Positions 45,630 through 56,650 of a stretch of 64,000 nucleotides of DNA are shown piece by piece. The stretch's first letter is position 1. Every line of letters starts with the position of its first letter. Origin of the DNA: Agrypnia vestita. Its lineage: Eukaryota > Arthropoda > Insecta > Trichoptera > Phryganeidae. Where the stretch lies: contig JADDOH010004264.1 in NCBI GenBank assembly GCA_016648135.1, forward strand, positions 186,001 through 250,000, written 5' to 3'. Under the pieces are notes generated by a model. That model worked only from the letters and a program-made list of their open reading frames with translations. It made no database searches and was not told where the DNA came from. The translations under genes were made by a program, and so were the position numbers.

Positions 45630-45950
45630 GGTATACAAAGTCTAAAAATTCTCTATACATCACTAGTACGAAGTATATTGGAATATTCGTCAGTTATTTG
45701 GTCACCTTATTACACAACACATGTTACGAGAATCGAGAGAGTGCAAAAAAAGTTTCTACGTATTTTGTTATACAAAGCTGGTCAACACAACAATCTTCAT
45801 AGCTACGAAGATCGACTTGCCTTTTTCAAGATGCACAAACTTGAGTCCCGACGGAAAATATTCGATCTCGTTTTGCTACACAAGATTCTCAGCGGAGCTA
45901 TTGATTCTCTCTCTCTATCTGATATAAATTTGCATGTTAATTAAACCCTG
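45630..45950 (+). mobile_element. LINE C-terminal fragment
   Basis: Frame reads LYTSLVRSILEYSSVIWSPY, RIERVQKKFLRILLYKAG, YEDRLAFFKMHKLESRRKIF and DLVLLHKILSGAID, the signature post-palm region of Jockey/R1-like LINE reverse transcriptases. No catalytic motif remains. It continues poorly to about 46140. Confidence 0.8.
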
Positions 45951-46391
45951 TATGAGAAACCCGGAGTTCTTTAGAATAAGCCAGCACACTAATAATGTAG
46001 GTTACTTTTCTCCCATCACAAGGTTGTGTTGCACATATAATATATATTGTGCTGACCCTAACATTGATGCTGATATTCTTGCAGATACCTCATCATCTCA
46101 TTCAAAAACTCACTCATACACTTCATCCATTTTCTAAACGATGACCTGAACCTATAGATCCATTAAATCAATTATTTATTAAATACTAATCGCACTACAT
46201 TCAAACACTAAATATACAATACACATAAATGTACATGTAAAATATACTTAAATGCAAAAATGCATGTTACTAGAGCGTGCCGAAGACACATGTAATTGGG
46301 ATAATGGGCATAGTCTTCATTTATAATGTTTTATTATTAGAGTATCATGTACCTATTATCCTGTTAGTGTCTCTAATAAATATTTTTAAAA

Positions 46392-46925
46392 AGTAACCCA
46401 TAAAAACCAATTTTTTTATTTTATTTATGCTCCCTTTCTTTGTAAAATATAACAACAATTAAAGACGAATTAAAACATATAACATAACACTAAACTTACA
46501 GTAATTTAATATATTTCTAAAATGTCTGATGTTTGAACTTTGATAAGACACTTCATGCTTGGAAGATTAAATTCTAAAAACATTTGTCAGTCAATTTAGA
46601 TTTTCGACATTCGTAGTGAAGTACCTATTATGAATACCGACGGAGTAATTCAAATTTAGAAAATATTCCGCGACGTTATCGGGCCGCTATGCTATTAATC
46701 AAACTTTTCTAATGATTTCAATAAATTTCTAAAAATCTGAAATTATACTATGATTATTAATTTTTTATAATGAAAATTTGATAGATCTTCTTGATCGTCG
46801 CCACGAGTCTACTTGCCAAGTTTCAACTCGATTGGATCACGGGAAAAGGGTTAAAAATGGATCCAAAGTTTTTTCACCCGGCAAGCCGGCAAGCAAGCAG
46901 ACGCCACGAGTTAAAAGAAAGGAAG
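46392..46925 (+). repeat. Dispersed repeat family K, copy 2
   Basis: 'agtaacccataaaaacca', 'aacatataacataacac' and 'gatcgtcgccacgagtctac' are in the same order as copy 1. It ends 'gacgccacgagttaaaagaa'. Confidence 0.7.
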
Positions 46926-47390
46926 TAAAAACAGACTGCATTCACTAATTTTTAAAAATACCTTTCCAAAAATTATTAAAACACGTGCGTGAGCTTAACT
47001 TATTTTTAAATTGGCTGTTTATATAATTTCAATTTTATTAATGGTTAAATTAATCACATCCGTACAAGGACTGTTAAAATGTTAATAAGACAGATTAAAT
47101 AAAAAACAGGTACTTAATGGTGTAAATTAAAATAATTTTAATGTTTCCGACAGTTTTTGATGCATTCCTCTGGTAGGTGCGAAGGCAGAAGTGCACGCGA
47201 GGAGTGGATGTGGATGAAGCAACAGGTTTAAAGTAGAAATTAACATTTGTATAATCAACTTCCTTACTATGAAAAGTGAAAGGGCATTCGACACAGTTCC
47301 ACATTGGCAGATATACAGAATAAGGTTTTTTTTAATTGAATTTCTTTCTTTAAGATTTTTTTGCGATCATATATGTTATGTTTACATATT
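46926..47390. other. Intergenic spacer
   Basis: AT-rich with no recognised features. Confidence 0.5.
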
Positions 47391-47394
47391 CCTT

Positions 47395-48545
47395 TGGTCA
47401 ACACTTCTATATGTCTGTCTGTCTGTTTGTTCTCTATACAAATCTACACCGTTAATCCGATTCGATTCAAACTTTGCATAGTTATGCTTTAGGACCCGGC
47501 GGGTAACATAGGCCCCCTATTCTTTTATCCCTTTCCCTCCCCCTGATATATTTTCCATGCAAATCTCTACCGTTCGACCGACCGGACTCAAAATTTGGAA
47601 AATTATTCCTTAGGACCCGGCGGGTAACATATGCGACATTTCCCCCCTATTATTTTAAACCTTACCCTCCCCATGATATATTTTAGATGCAAACCTGTAC
47701 CGTATGACCGATAGGACTCAAAATTTGGAAACTTATTTTTAGGACCCAGCGGGTAAAATTGGTGACATTTACCCCCTATTCTTCTATACTTTCCCCTCCC
47801 CTGATATATTTTCGATGCAAATCTTTACCGCCTAACCGATCGGACTCAAAATTTGAAAACTTATTCATTGGGACTCGGCGGGTAGCATAAATGATATTTC
47901 CCCCCTATTCTTTCATCCCTTCCCCTTCCTCTGATATATTTTAGATGAAAATCTGTACCTTTTGACCGATCGGACTCAAAATTTGGAAACTTATTCATTA
48001 TGACTCAGCGGGTAACATAGGCGACATTTCCTATACCTTACCTCTACTTTTACCTCCTCCTGATATATTTGAGATGCAAATCTGTACCGTTTGACCAATC
48101 TGGCTTAAAATTTGGAACCTTATTCTTTAGAACCCGGCAGGTAACATAGCTGACATTTATTCCCTCCCTTTTACCCCTTCCCCTCCTCCTGATATACTTT
48201 CGATGCAAATCTGTACCGTTTGACCGATCGGACTCCAAATTTGGCAACTTATTCTTTAGAACCAGTCGGGTAATAAAGGCGACATTTCCCCTTCCCCCTC
48301 CTAAGATATATTTTCTGTACAAATCTACACCGCTTCACCGATTGGAGCCAAATTTTGCATTCATACTCCCGACGGAAAAATTATGCCATATTTTTCAATA
48401 GACATTCTATCCATCCCAGCCTTGATTAAATGGAAACATTGTTTTAATTGGAGGCTTTGCAAAACAATGGAATGTTTGTTTTCCTCCACAAATTTATTTT
48501 CAACTTGACCCTTAACTCGTGCAATGCCGGGTACTAACAGCTAGT
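47395..48545. repeat. Tandem array of about 125-bp units within a dispersed element
   Basis: After a 'gtctgtctgtctgtttgt' lead-in, a unit with 'ggacccggcgggtaacat', 'ctgatatatttt', 'gcaaatctgtaccg' and 'gaccgatcggactcaaaatt' recurs with starts near 47492, 47613, 47742, 47870, 48001, 48129 and 48252, so spacing is 121 to 131 bases. Copies differ from one another by many substitutions. The block ends 'cgggtactaacagctag' at about 48545, resembling short conserved ends of dispersed insect repeats. Unrelated open frames inside are shadows. Confidence 0.85.
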
Positions 48546-48624
48546 TTATGTATAAGGTTGAATCCTGGACATTTCACTTTGACTTTGCTTATTTAATACG
48601 AAATTTTAATTTTAATAGCATTAA

Positions 48625-48825
48625 GCAACCATGAACATATTTTCATTTTTTTTTTTAAATATGTCTGATTTATTTTTTTGCAAAAAGTTGAACTTTACAG
48701 TTTCGTCATTACAGTAACTTATATCGATTATGAACAATTAATTTGCTTCAATACAACTCAAATAAAATAATAAAATCAATATTTGAAATTTGAATTTTTT
48801 ACAAGGTTTTTATACTCATATCAGA
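48625..48825. repeat. Foldback element, left half
   Basis: 'gcaaccatgaaca', 'gcaaaaagttgaac', 'cagtaacttatatcgattat' and 'acaaggtttttat' match the left arm and centre of the foldback family. Confidence 0.65.
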
Positions 48826-48937
48826 AGATCGCAAGGAGAAGATATGTATTTGAATGAGATGAATAATATCGGAGTATTCGTAGCTGTATAGCTGAGAGTG
48901 AGACGTTTCATTCATAGTTATTCGAGTAATAATCATA

Positions 48938-49117
48938 GTAGCTTCATGGTCTTGTGGTTAGGACTCTTGCCTCGTGATCCAAAGGTTGCGGGCTCGAATC
49001 TCACTCAATACCAGCAAATGAGTCCTATTTTCATAGCACAAACATTTAGCTTAGTTTGAAAATAGTAAGAATATTGATGTGACACGTATTTCGCGTTCGC
49101 ATCTCTTTTTAAAAAAA
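48938..49117 (+). mobile_element. SINE family A
   Basis: Complete head ('tggtcttgtggttaggactc', 'ggttgcgggctcgaatc') and body ('tcatagcacaaacatttagc', 'attgatgtgacacg'). Confidence 0.85.
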
Positions 49118-49194
49118 TCGTTCTTCGGGCTATCGCTTTTCGCATTTCGACGGGCAACCATCGGTGGGTACTAAACAACAGTTATTGCATAACC

Positions 49195-49345
49195 GGCTTT
49201 TGACCATCACAACTGGACTCACACTCACAAGATACTAGCTTCTCATACAGTGTGTTTTCGTTGGCTGTTTTTGTGATGTGGTTCGCTAAAATAATTGGAC
49301 CTCATGGCCTGTTAAAGCGCTTAGAATAAAATTAAAATAATTAAA
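49195..49345 (+). mobile_element. SINE family B-like 3' part
   Basis: 'tactagcttctcatac', 'ctgtttttgtgatgtggttc' and 'ataattggacctcatggcct' follow family B order; the tRNA-like B box is missing. Confidence 0.5.
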
Positions 49346-49583
49346 CTCCTCACGGTACAGCACCATGTTAATAAGGAATGAATCATTTTGATTTTCTGGT
49401 CTCCGGGCGTTTCGCTGGCGTGTTCGTTTGGCCCTTCACTTCTCCACCGCTCTTCCTCCAGACTAAAGAATCTCTCGCAGAGCACCGCTGCGTAGCTTCT
49501 TTATATTGTAACTAATATTTTATTCAATAAATGTATAATCAAATCGTAAATACTTTTTTGCTGTAATCCTTCTAAGTCTCAAT

Positions 49584-50121
49584 TAGGGAATGCAATCCTG
49601 ATCCCGCGAGATCGGGATCGCCCGAGATCTCGAGGCATTTTACGAGATCAATCCCGAACCGAAAAATCGGACGAGATTATCGGGATTGATCAGCATTTTT
49701 TATGTTTTGTATGTTTAATTGTATTTGTCTATAGTAACTTTTAGTAAATACTTAAGACTTATGTTCATGTCACATTCAAATAATGAAAACAGCTTTGAAT
49801 AATATTTGCTGTATTTTATCAACCTAACATAGTAATAAAAACTACTAATAGTTAGTAGTTTATACTCTACTACATTGACTGATTGATGCTTGGAAAAACG
49901 CCCACAAAAACTTTAATGCAATGATTAATAATGAACATTTTATTAAAATTGCTGATATAAAAATGCAAGGCATTGTCGTTAATTGCTATTCAGCTCTATA
50001 AACAAAAACAAACAAACACCAAAGTATTTGGGAACAGGATCCGAAGGGATCCCGCGGGATTGGAAATACTAATCTCGAGGGATCCCGAAAGGGTAATCCC
50101 GACTCGGGATTGCATTCCCTA
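49584..50121 (-). mobile_element. Nonautonomous hAT-like element, CGGGAT family, copy 1
   Basis: Perfect 8-bp duplication GTCTCAAT at 49576-49583 and 50122-50129. Inverted ends TAGGGAATGCAATCC and GGATTGCATTCCCTA. Both subterminal regions are packed with CGGGAT/ATCCCG, while the middle is AT-rich and noncoding. Internal order is inverse to the copies at 54489 and 62743. The 538-bp length and lack of transposase mark it as nonautonomous. Confidence 0.88.
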
Positions 50122-50129
50122 GTCTCAAT

Positions 50130-51134
50130 CCTGTGTTCCTCAATGTAAGCCACACGAATTTTGGTCTAAATTTCATCATTTTAGCACAACCAACGTTCAT
50201 TGTCTGACTGTTAGAATTATAGATTCAAACTGCTTCAGCGTGACAACATGACAATTCGAATACAATGCGCTTCTGCTTACAATAGTGGTGTTTGGAACGC
50301 AAAATAATAATTGTATTTTTAGTATAACCATACGAAATGACAATGCTACCATGATTCCGTACCACCACAAGCTGCCCGCATCCGCCGGGCCGCGGGGGTC
50401 AAGTCTAGATATACCAAAGGGAGTACGGCTCTTCATTATACGGGGGCAAGTATTGCTTTGCACATTTAAAACTGACTGCAAAATCTCAGTTGATTCAGAG
50501 ATACACGAATTTTATTCAAGTCATAGACGTTCAATGATTCTGACCGCGCGATCATTTAAAATTTTATTCTGAATTGTAACCCTCAAATATTACAATTAAT
50601 AACATATAGGTAAATATCTGATGTACCACCTTATTCTCATTATAATGGCGTTATTATATTAGTAAGTCAAAATTTCAAGACATCTGTCAAACTTCAAGAG
50701 TTTATTACGTTATATTGTTATCTTAAGAATAAGGCGAAAATTAATGATTAATGATTAATTAATAGGAAATATTATGTTCTCTCAAGTTGCCCAGATCCAT
50801 CATTTTAAAACGTTTTAATTGTTCGGTACCTAATAAAGTCTATTTTTATAATTTTGCTAAACTTAAAACCTGCCCGAAAATATCAAAATTCACCAAAGAA
50901 TCGTACATTAAGTTATGTTTCGGTAAAGCATATTATCTAGAAGTATTTCGCTGTAGCTTTTTAGGACCCTGCGCAGAACACAACCACTCTCCCCATTCCC
51001 CTCGGCACCTCACAACCCTGTCAAACGAAATGTGTACTGAAATAATATATGTTATTCATTTCAAATTTTACAAAGTTGCCCATAAGAACCTGCAATTAAC
51101 ATTCTTTCCTCCCCCCTGCCGATACTTTCTGAAA
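50130..51134. other. Intergenic spacer
   Basis: A small GC-rich patch at 50370-50450 lies inside open frames on both strands (50285-50572 +, 50197-50481 -) with no domain. 'ttaggaccctgcgcagaaca' at 50962 recurs in variant form near 35020, 53975 and 56330. Confidence 0.4.
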
Positions 51135-51136
51135 TA

Positions 51137-52422
51137 TTAGGTCCTTACATATGAAATTGGCGTTTAGTATGGGAGGAACATAAAGCCGATTTTTTTTATT
51201 ATAATGTATTTATTTAATCAAAGTATGTACCATTGCTATCTATGCACTTTTGCCATCTCATAGGTAGTTCATCGATCCCTTTACTAAAAAAACCATTTGG
51301 ACGGGAATCAATAAAATCTTTGAAGGCGGTTTGGACTGCCCCATCGGAGTTGAATTTTTTCCTTTGCAAGAAGTTATCCAAATTTCGAAAAAAATGGTAA
51401 TCTGTTGGGGCAAGGTCCGGAGAGTACGGTGGATGTCTTAGACATTCCAATTGAAGCTCTTCTAATTTGGTAGCCGTCTGTTGTGCAGTGTGTGGTCTAG
51501 CGTTATCATGAAGCAGCAGTGGCCTAGAGCGATTTACCAGCCTCGGTTGTTTAGCAGCTAGCTTTTCCATCATGGTTTGCAGTTGCTGACAATAGACATC
51601 TGCCGTAATCGTCTGGCCAGATTTAAGAAAGCTGTAGTGAACGACACCAGCACTAGTCCACCAAACGCTCACAAGTAACTTTTTTGGAGTCAATTTTCGC
51701 CTGGGGCATGGTTTGGCTGGTTCGGCAGGGTTCAGCCATTGCGATGAACGCTTCCGATTATTGTACAGGATCCACTTTTCATCACAGGTAATGATTCGAT
51801 TTAAAATCCCTTCATTATTGTGCCGGTTGAGTAATGCAACGCAGCAGTCAACGCGCGTTTGTTGATTTGCTTCACTCAATTCGTGAGGTACCCACCTTTC
51901 AAGCTTTTTCACCTTACCAATTTGCTTCAAGTGGATTAAAACAGTTTTATCACTAACACCGCAGCCTGCAGCTAACTCGGATGTGGTTTGCGATGGATCC
52001 GCTTCCACAATAGCCTTCAATTCTTCATTATCAACTTTGGTCTCCGGCCGTCCACGGGGCTTGTTCTGCAGGTCGAAATTTCCAGAACGAAAACGTTGGA
52101 ACCAAAAACGCACTGTGTTTTCTTTTGCGGCACCGTCGCCATACACATCATTAATCCTTCGAGCCGTTTCTGCAGCACTGGTGCCACGGTGGAACTCGTA
52201 ATCGTAAATAACGCGATATTTCAAGTTTTTCATTTTGTAAACTGAGTGACGCAAAAGAAAAAAACAATTGAGGAAAAAACAAATGAATTATAATTTTCAA
52301 AACACAAATACATGAGTAAATAGCTGTATAAATTTGGATTTGGAATTTTTAACCAAAGAGAAGATATTTGAGATCAAATTTGCCAGTACGGCAAAACGCC
52401 AATTTCATATGTAAGGACCTAA
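51137..52422 (-). mobile_element. Full-length mariner transposon
   Basis: Perfect 29-bp inverted terminal repeats (51137-51165 and 52394-52422, starting TTAGGTCCTTACATATG) with TA on both sides as target duplication. Total length is 1286 bp, the usual size of a complete mariner. It holds one uninterrupted transposase gene on the minus strand. Perfect ends and an open frame suggest a recent arrival. Confidence 0.96.
51214..52254 (-). CDS. Mariner transposase, intact
   Basis: 346 codons, matching the 340-350 typical of mariner. The enzyme binds the inverted ends and cuts and pastes the element at TA sites in the nucleus. N-terminal helix-turn-helix region about residues 10-110, with the linker motif WVPHEL at 121-126. 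Catalytic triad is D158 (TCDEKW), D250 (HDNARPH) and D285 (APTDYHFF); 34 residues lie between the last two, the mariner D,D34D signature. YSPDL is also present. Met 1 or Met 8 (MKNLKYRV) could be the start; Met 8 fits relatives better. No stop, shift or missing key residue is visible, so it may be functional. A + strand frame opposite its 5' end (51983-52245) is a shadow. Confidence 0.96.
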   Translation of the reverse strand: MRHSVYKMKNLKYRVIYDYEFHRGTSAAETARRINDVYGDGAAKENTVRFWFQRFRSGNFDLQNKPRGRPETKVDNEELKAIVEADPSQTTSELAAGCGVSDKTVLIHLKQIGKVKKLERWVPHELSEANQQTRVDCCVALLNRHNNEGILNRIITCDEKWILYNNRKRSSQWLNPAEPAKPCPRRKLTPKKLLVSVWWTSAGVVHYSFLKSGQTITADVYCQQLQTMMEKLAAKQPRLVNRSRPLLLHDNARPHTAQQTATKLEELQLECLRHPPYSPDLAPTDYHFFRNLDNFLQRKKFNSDGAVQTAFKDFIDSRPNGFFSKGIDELPMRWQKCIDSNGTYFD

Positions 52423-52679
52423 TATTAATGTATATTATTTTTATAGTATCCGTTTCAATTTTTTCTCAGTTGCACTCTAGGACTTAATGAAAATCTTAAT
52501 ACTGTTTAGCTGAAAATCAGTTCAATAATACTCATCACGCCAAAGAATTCTAGAATTTGTTAAGTTTTTTTTTTAAAGTTAAGTTAATTATCTAGCAGCA
52601 TGTGAAAAAAAATACTCCGAAATATATCAATCCACTCAAAAAGTTAAATAAATTAGAAGGAACGTTCATTGTAGGGCCA

Positions 52680-52965
52680 TGGGGATAAATGACCCTAACA
52701 AAAAAAAGTGTGGAACAGCTCAAATGCACACAACGATCCATGTTTAGCATTAGCCTAAGCTAAGAGATAAGAAATGATGAAATTAGGCGCAGAACAGGTA
52801 TGGGAATAGGCAGGGCATGTAGCAAGGCAGGATGCCACAAATTTGACCCCCAGAGTACAGAAGTGGAGACCTTGGGAGAATAAAAAAGGCGATGGAAGAC
52901 CTCAAAAGAGATGGATAAAAGGGTATGGTAGAGGCCTATATCCAGCAGTGGAAAGTAGAATAATA
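52680..52965 (+). mobile_element. RTE-like LINE tail, degraded
   Basis: In broken frames the plus strand gives pieces of the motif 'W-x-GH-x-AR ... W.P....K...GRP..RW.D', for example 'gtggagaccttgggagaata' and 'ggaagacctcaaaagagatg', then 'gaggcctatatccagcagtg' at the end. Several stops show decay. Confidence 0.5.
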
Positions 52966-53879
52966 TTAAAAAGAAAATTCAATCTAGAATAGTTCGTAGC
53001 ATAGTAAATAGAATTGAGAAATATATGTGTGAATAAGTAAGTAAGATGGTTAAGAAAATATTACGAGGTAAATGTCCAAAAAGATCCGGTTACAATACGA
53101 TTAATTAAATCAAATACTAGAGCCAGGCCTCTTTAGAAACATCAACAATATTTATTCTTATGAATATGTTTGGAAATCATCGAGGTAATACTTATATAAC
53201 ACAAGAGTGTGGCGTTTTATCCACTTGGGCCACGACCGCGTGGTAAAGGCATAATAAAGTAAATATGAAAGATATCATAAAAATTATTTACAAATAAAAA
53301 TATACCCCTCTCTTGCTTTTTATATCGATGACACATTTGTTATGCATGAAATTACTGAAACTATGCACACATGCATTAAAAATATAAAAAATATTTAAAA
53401 GTGACTTAATCCAGTATGATCCTAATACCCTCGTATATTCACCACCGTGTCTGAAGGGATTAGTCCCAGGGCTAATAAAATATTATTTATTGTTTAGTAT
53501 CTCAAAGCAGACGAAAACAATAACCTTTTGGGTTATTAGCAAAATATTCCTGGTTATTTGTGACCATTCACGTACTTTGAATTAAAATTATTTTGATTTA
53601 AAATGTTATACCAGCTACCAATAAAAAAGAACGATTTTTGTATCACTTCATTAAATTTCTACCGTCTGTTGAAGGCTCGAAACCAATTTTTTCGTTGTGG
53701 CTCAAACACCTCTACTCTTCCTCCCAAACTCCTGAACATCGCTCCATTAAACAATTTTTATTTGTTGTGTATCCAATGATGTACATTATTTATATTTATT
53801 TTAGGTTTAATTTTACTACGTCTCAGATTGAATTTTTAATTTTATTTTTACTACGCCTATAGAAAACTTTGTGAAACTC
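52966..53879. other. Intergenic spacer
   Basis: No gene or clear repeat recognised. Confidence 0.5.
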
Positions 53880-54027
53880 TTTAGGATACATCACTGATAT
53901 TATATTCAAAGTCAATGATATCATACTGAATATACAATGATGCTTCAATGATATCCGTTCAAAATAGTTGTACTTTAGGACCCTGCACTAAGCAGAGGCA
54001 CCCTCCTCCTAGCCACTTCACTCTAGG
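53880..54027. repeat. Dispersed repeat, copy 1
   Basis: 'caatgatatcatactgaata', 'caatgatatc' and 'cactaagcagaggcaccctc' recur at 56240-56385, each directly before a family A SINE end, so the pair may share one ancestral insertion context. Confidence 0.6.
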
Positions 54028-54174
54028 AACACGGATTGCGTGTCGCATCAATATTCTTACTATTTTGAAATAAGCTAAACGTTTGGACTATAAAAATAGA
54101 ACTAAATTATTGGTGTCCTGGAATGGGTCTCGAACCACCGACCACTAGATCACAGGCGAGCATTATAACCACTA
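54028..54174 (-). mobile_element. SINE family A, minus strand
   Basis: Minus-strand pieces 'ggtggttcgagacccattcc', 'gcttatttcaaaatagtaag' and 'aatattgatgcgacacg' match family A. Confidence 0.7.
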
Positions 54175-54488
54175 CACATTAAAATAATGTCAAATCCGAT
54201 TTTTTTTTCTGTAAACGCTGGTTGCAATGCTATTTGTTATTTGTCAAACAAAGTCTATCTAAGCGCCTTACCGCCACGCATTATATAAGTATTGAGTATT
54301 GATATTTTCTGCAACTTCTCGTATATTCTCGCGTGTACCATCGAATTTCAGTAGTTTCTAAATCTTCCAAAACGCTCCAAAATAATTCAAACCGCTCGGA
54401 AATTCTCCATTATGTGCATCTCGAATCGAATTTAGAATCTTGTGACAGTATTTAATTTCGCTTACACCGAATGAAATAGGTATATGAG

Positions 54489-55005
54489 TAAGGAATGTAA
54501 TCCCGAATCGGGATTGCCCTTTCGGGATCCCTCGATATTAGAATTTCCAATCCCGCGGGATCCCTACGGATCGGGATCCCGAATACTTTTGTATTTTTAT
54601 TTGTTTATAGAGCTGTATAGCAATTAACGACAATGCCTTGCATTTTTATATAGCAATTTTAATAAAATGTTCATTATTAATCATTGCATTAATGTTTTTG
54701 TAGGCGTTTTTCCAAGCATCAATCAGTCAATGTACCTAGTAGAGAAAAACTACTAACTAGTAGTAGTTTTTATTACTATGTTAGGTTGATAAAATACAGC
54801 AAATATTATTCAAAGCTATTTTCATTATTTGAATGTGACATGAACATAAGTTGTAAGTACTTTCTAAAAGCTCTATAGACATATACAATTAAACATACAA
54901 AACATAAAAAATGCTGATCAATCCCGATAATCTCGTCCAATTTTTCGGTTCGGGATTGATCTCGTAAAATGCCTCGAGATCTCGCGGAATCCCGATCAGG
55001 ATTGT
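54489..55005 (+). mobile_element. Nonautonomous hAT-like element, CGGGAT family, copy 2
   Basis: Starts TAAGGAATGTAATCCCG and runs parallel to the 62743 copy with clusters of CGGGAT/ATCCCG at both ends. The right end is decayed after 'gatcaggattg', so the terminal repeat and target duplication are lost there. Confidence 0.75.
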
Positions 55006-55464
55006 TTCAAGGCTGACCTATTTTCGTACAGATTCAGGTCAGATTTTTGAACATTAATCCCGTACTTGGAACCGATTTTAAAAACCTATTCATGTCAGAA
55101 ACAACACTCTTTTCACGGAAAAAAAAATGTATCTAAATATAAACCGTGTACTCTGTCCTAACCATTGTCCATAACCCCTATTTGAAGCGCCTAGCGATAA
55201 ACGCCCTCGTTACAAGCCTATTGATTTGCAAAACAACATGAATCGGACATTAATATGCGTCCACTCAATATGCAGTATTGTCATTTGACAGATTATCTGT
55301 TTTGGCTAGGAGTAACATAAGATACCAATAAGTGTACTTATTGTCTAATATTTCTGTCAATGACAGTTGTGTTTTGCTGCAGTCACTTTTAACAGTTTGT
55401 CAGCTGTAAAATAATGGCATGAGATACATATGTATATCTGAGATATCTGGCAGTGATTTATTAT

Positions 55465-55640
55465 GAAAACTTATTTATTTATTTATTTATTTTGTTTTGG
55501 GGAAAATTAACAGCAAAACAACAATCTTAAAAATATGAAATAATGGTTTTTACACTTTAACTTACTTTAATAGCGAGTGGAGAGGGTGGAGGGGAATGTG
55601 GGACGGGAGTAGAAGGGAAGATTTAATGTACAAATTAGTT
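55465..55640 (-). repeat. Retroposon-like repeat family P, copy 2
   Basis: Inverse of 36545-36722, including 'gtgggacgggagtagaaggg' and the (ATTT)n tail at 55468-55490. Confidence 0.65.
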
Positions 55641-55805
55641 TGGGTGCGGTAGTGTAGATATTGTTTGTTTTATGTTTCTTATTGTTGCGTTGAATATGTC
55701 AATGTGGTGATAGTTTGTGTTAAATGTAGTAAAGTAAAGTAAACTTAGTCAAACAATAAATTTAAAATTCATTTTTATCTGTAACAGATTAATTTTATAA
55801 GGAGA

Positions 55806-56126
55806 AAAAACAAACCAATAAAAACAAGTTTTTACAATACTCAGTTTCTGATTTTCGGGTTTCGTGTCTACCAGATGCGTCGGAGTATTTTCATACAACT
55901 TACTGAGTTGTTTGAAAAACCATTAAAAAATTGAAAAATCAAAAATTATACTATAATTATTAATTTTTTTTAACGAAAATTTGATGGATTTTCTTGGTCG
56001 TCGCCACGAGTCTGCTTGCAAAGTTTCAGCTGGATTGGATCACGGGAAAAGAGTTAAAAATCGATCCAAAGTTTTTTAGTCAGACAAGCGAACAATCAGA
56101 CGCCACGAGTTAAAAGAAAGGGAGTA
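55806..56126 (+). repeat. Dispersed repeat family K, copy 3
   Basis: 'aataaaaacaagtttttac' leads to 'gtcgtcgccacgagtctgct' and 'gacgccacgagttaaaagaa' as in copies 1 and 2; the central part is deleted. Confidence 0.65.
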
Positions 56127-56239
56127 ATGAAGAAAACCGAATGACGTTTTATGAAAGGAAGAAAAAACTATTTTTCATTTCTATTTATTTTTAAAATTTT
56201 GATAGTCGTTCTTCAAATATTAGCAAGACATTTCCAAGT

Positions 56240-56430
56240 TACCTTGATATTATATTCGAAGTGAATGATATTATACTGAATATTCAATGATGATTCAATG
56301 ATATCAAAATAGTTGCACTTTCGGACTGCACTAAGCAGAGGCACCCTCCTCCTAGCCATTTCCAACTTTTCAATTTTTTCTAATAGAGATACGAACACGG
56401 ATTGCGTGTCACATCAATATTCTTCTTATC
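56240..56430. repeat. Dispersed repeat copy 2 plus SINE A stub
   Basis: 56240-56385 parallels 53880-54027. 56386-56430 is the minus-strand 3' end of family A ('gtgtcacatcaatattctt'). Confidence 0.55.
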
Positions 56431-56604
56431 ACTATCTACTTACTACTATGTTTATTTTCAGATTTGCTGTACATAATCTAAAGATACCCAAAGATAACAA
56501 AATTAAATAATAAAAATAATATATTTAAGTGCTAACTAATATTATTTTAAAAGTTGGTAGAAATCAGTTTGCATGGTTTAAATTTTTCAATTTTTAGTAC
56601 ACAA

Positions 56605-56650
56605 ACAATCTTGACGAAGAGAACATTGTTCTCGAAACATGTAGATTGTA
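56605..56650 (+). ncRNA. Hammerhead-like motif 10
   Basis: ACAATC, then TTGACGA (first C to T), spacer A, perfect 6-bp stem GAGAAC/GTTCTC with ATT loop, GAAAC, ATGT-A, then GATTGT. The outer stem I pairs ACAATC with GATTGT over 6 bases, the best stem I in the set. Stem III ACATGT is palindromic. Confidence 0.7.

Noticed and set aside
47395..48545. CRISPR-like array
   Set aside because: Units of about 125 bp diverge along their whole length with no identical repeats and unique spacers, and the genome is eukaryotic.
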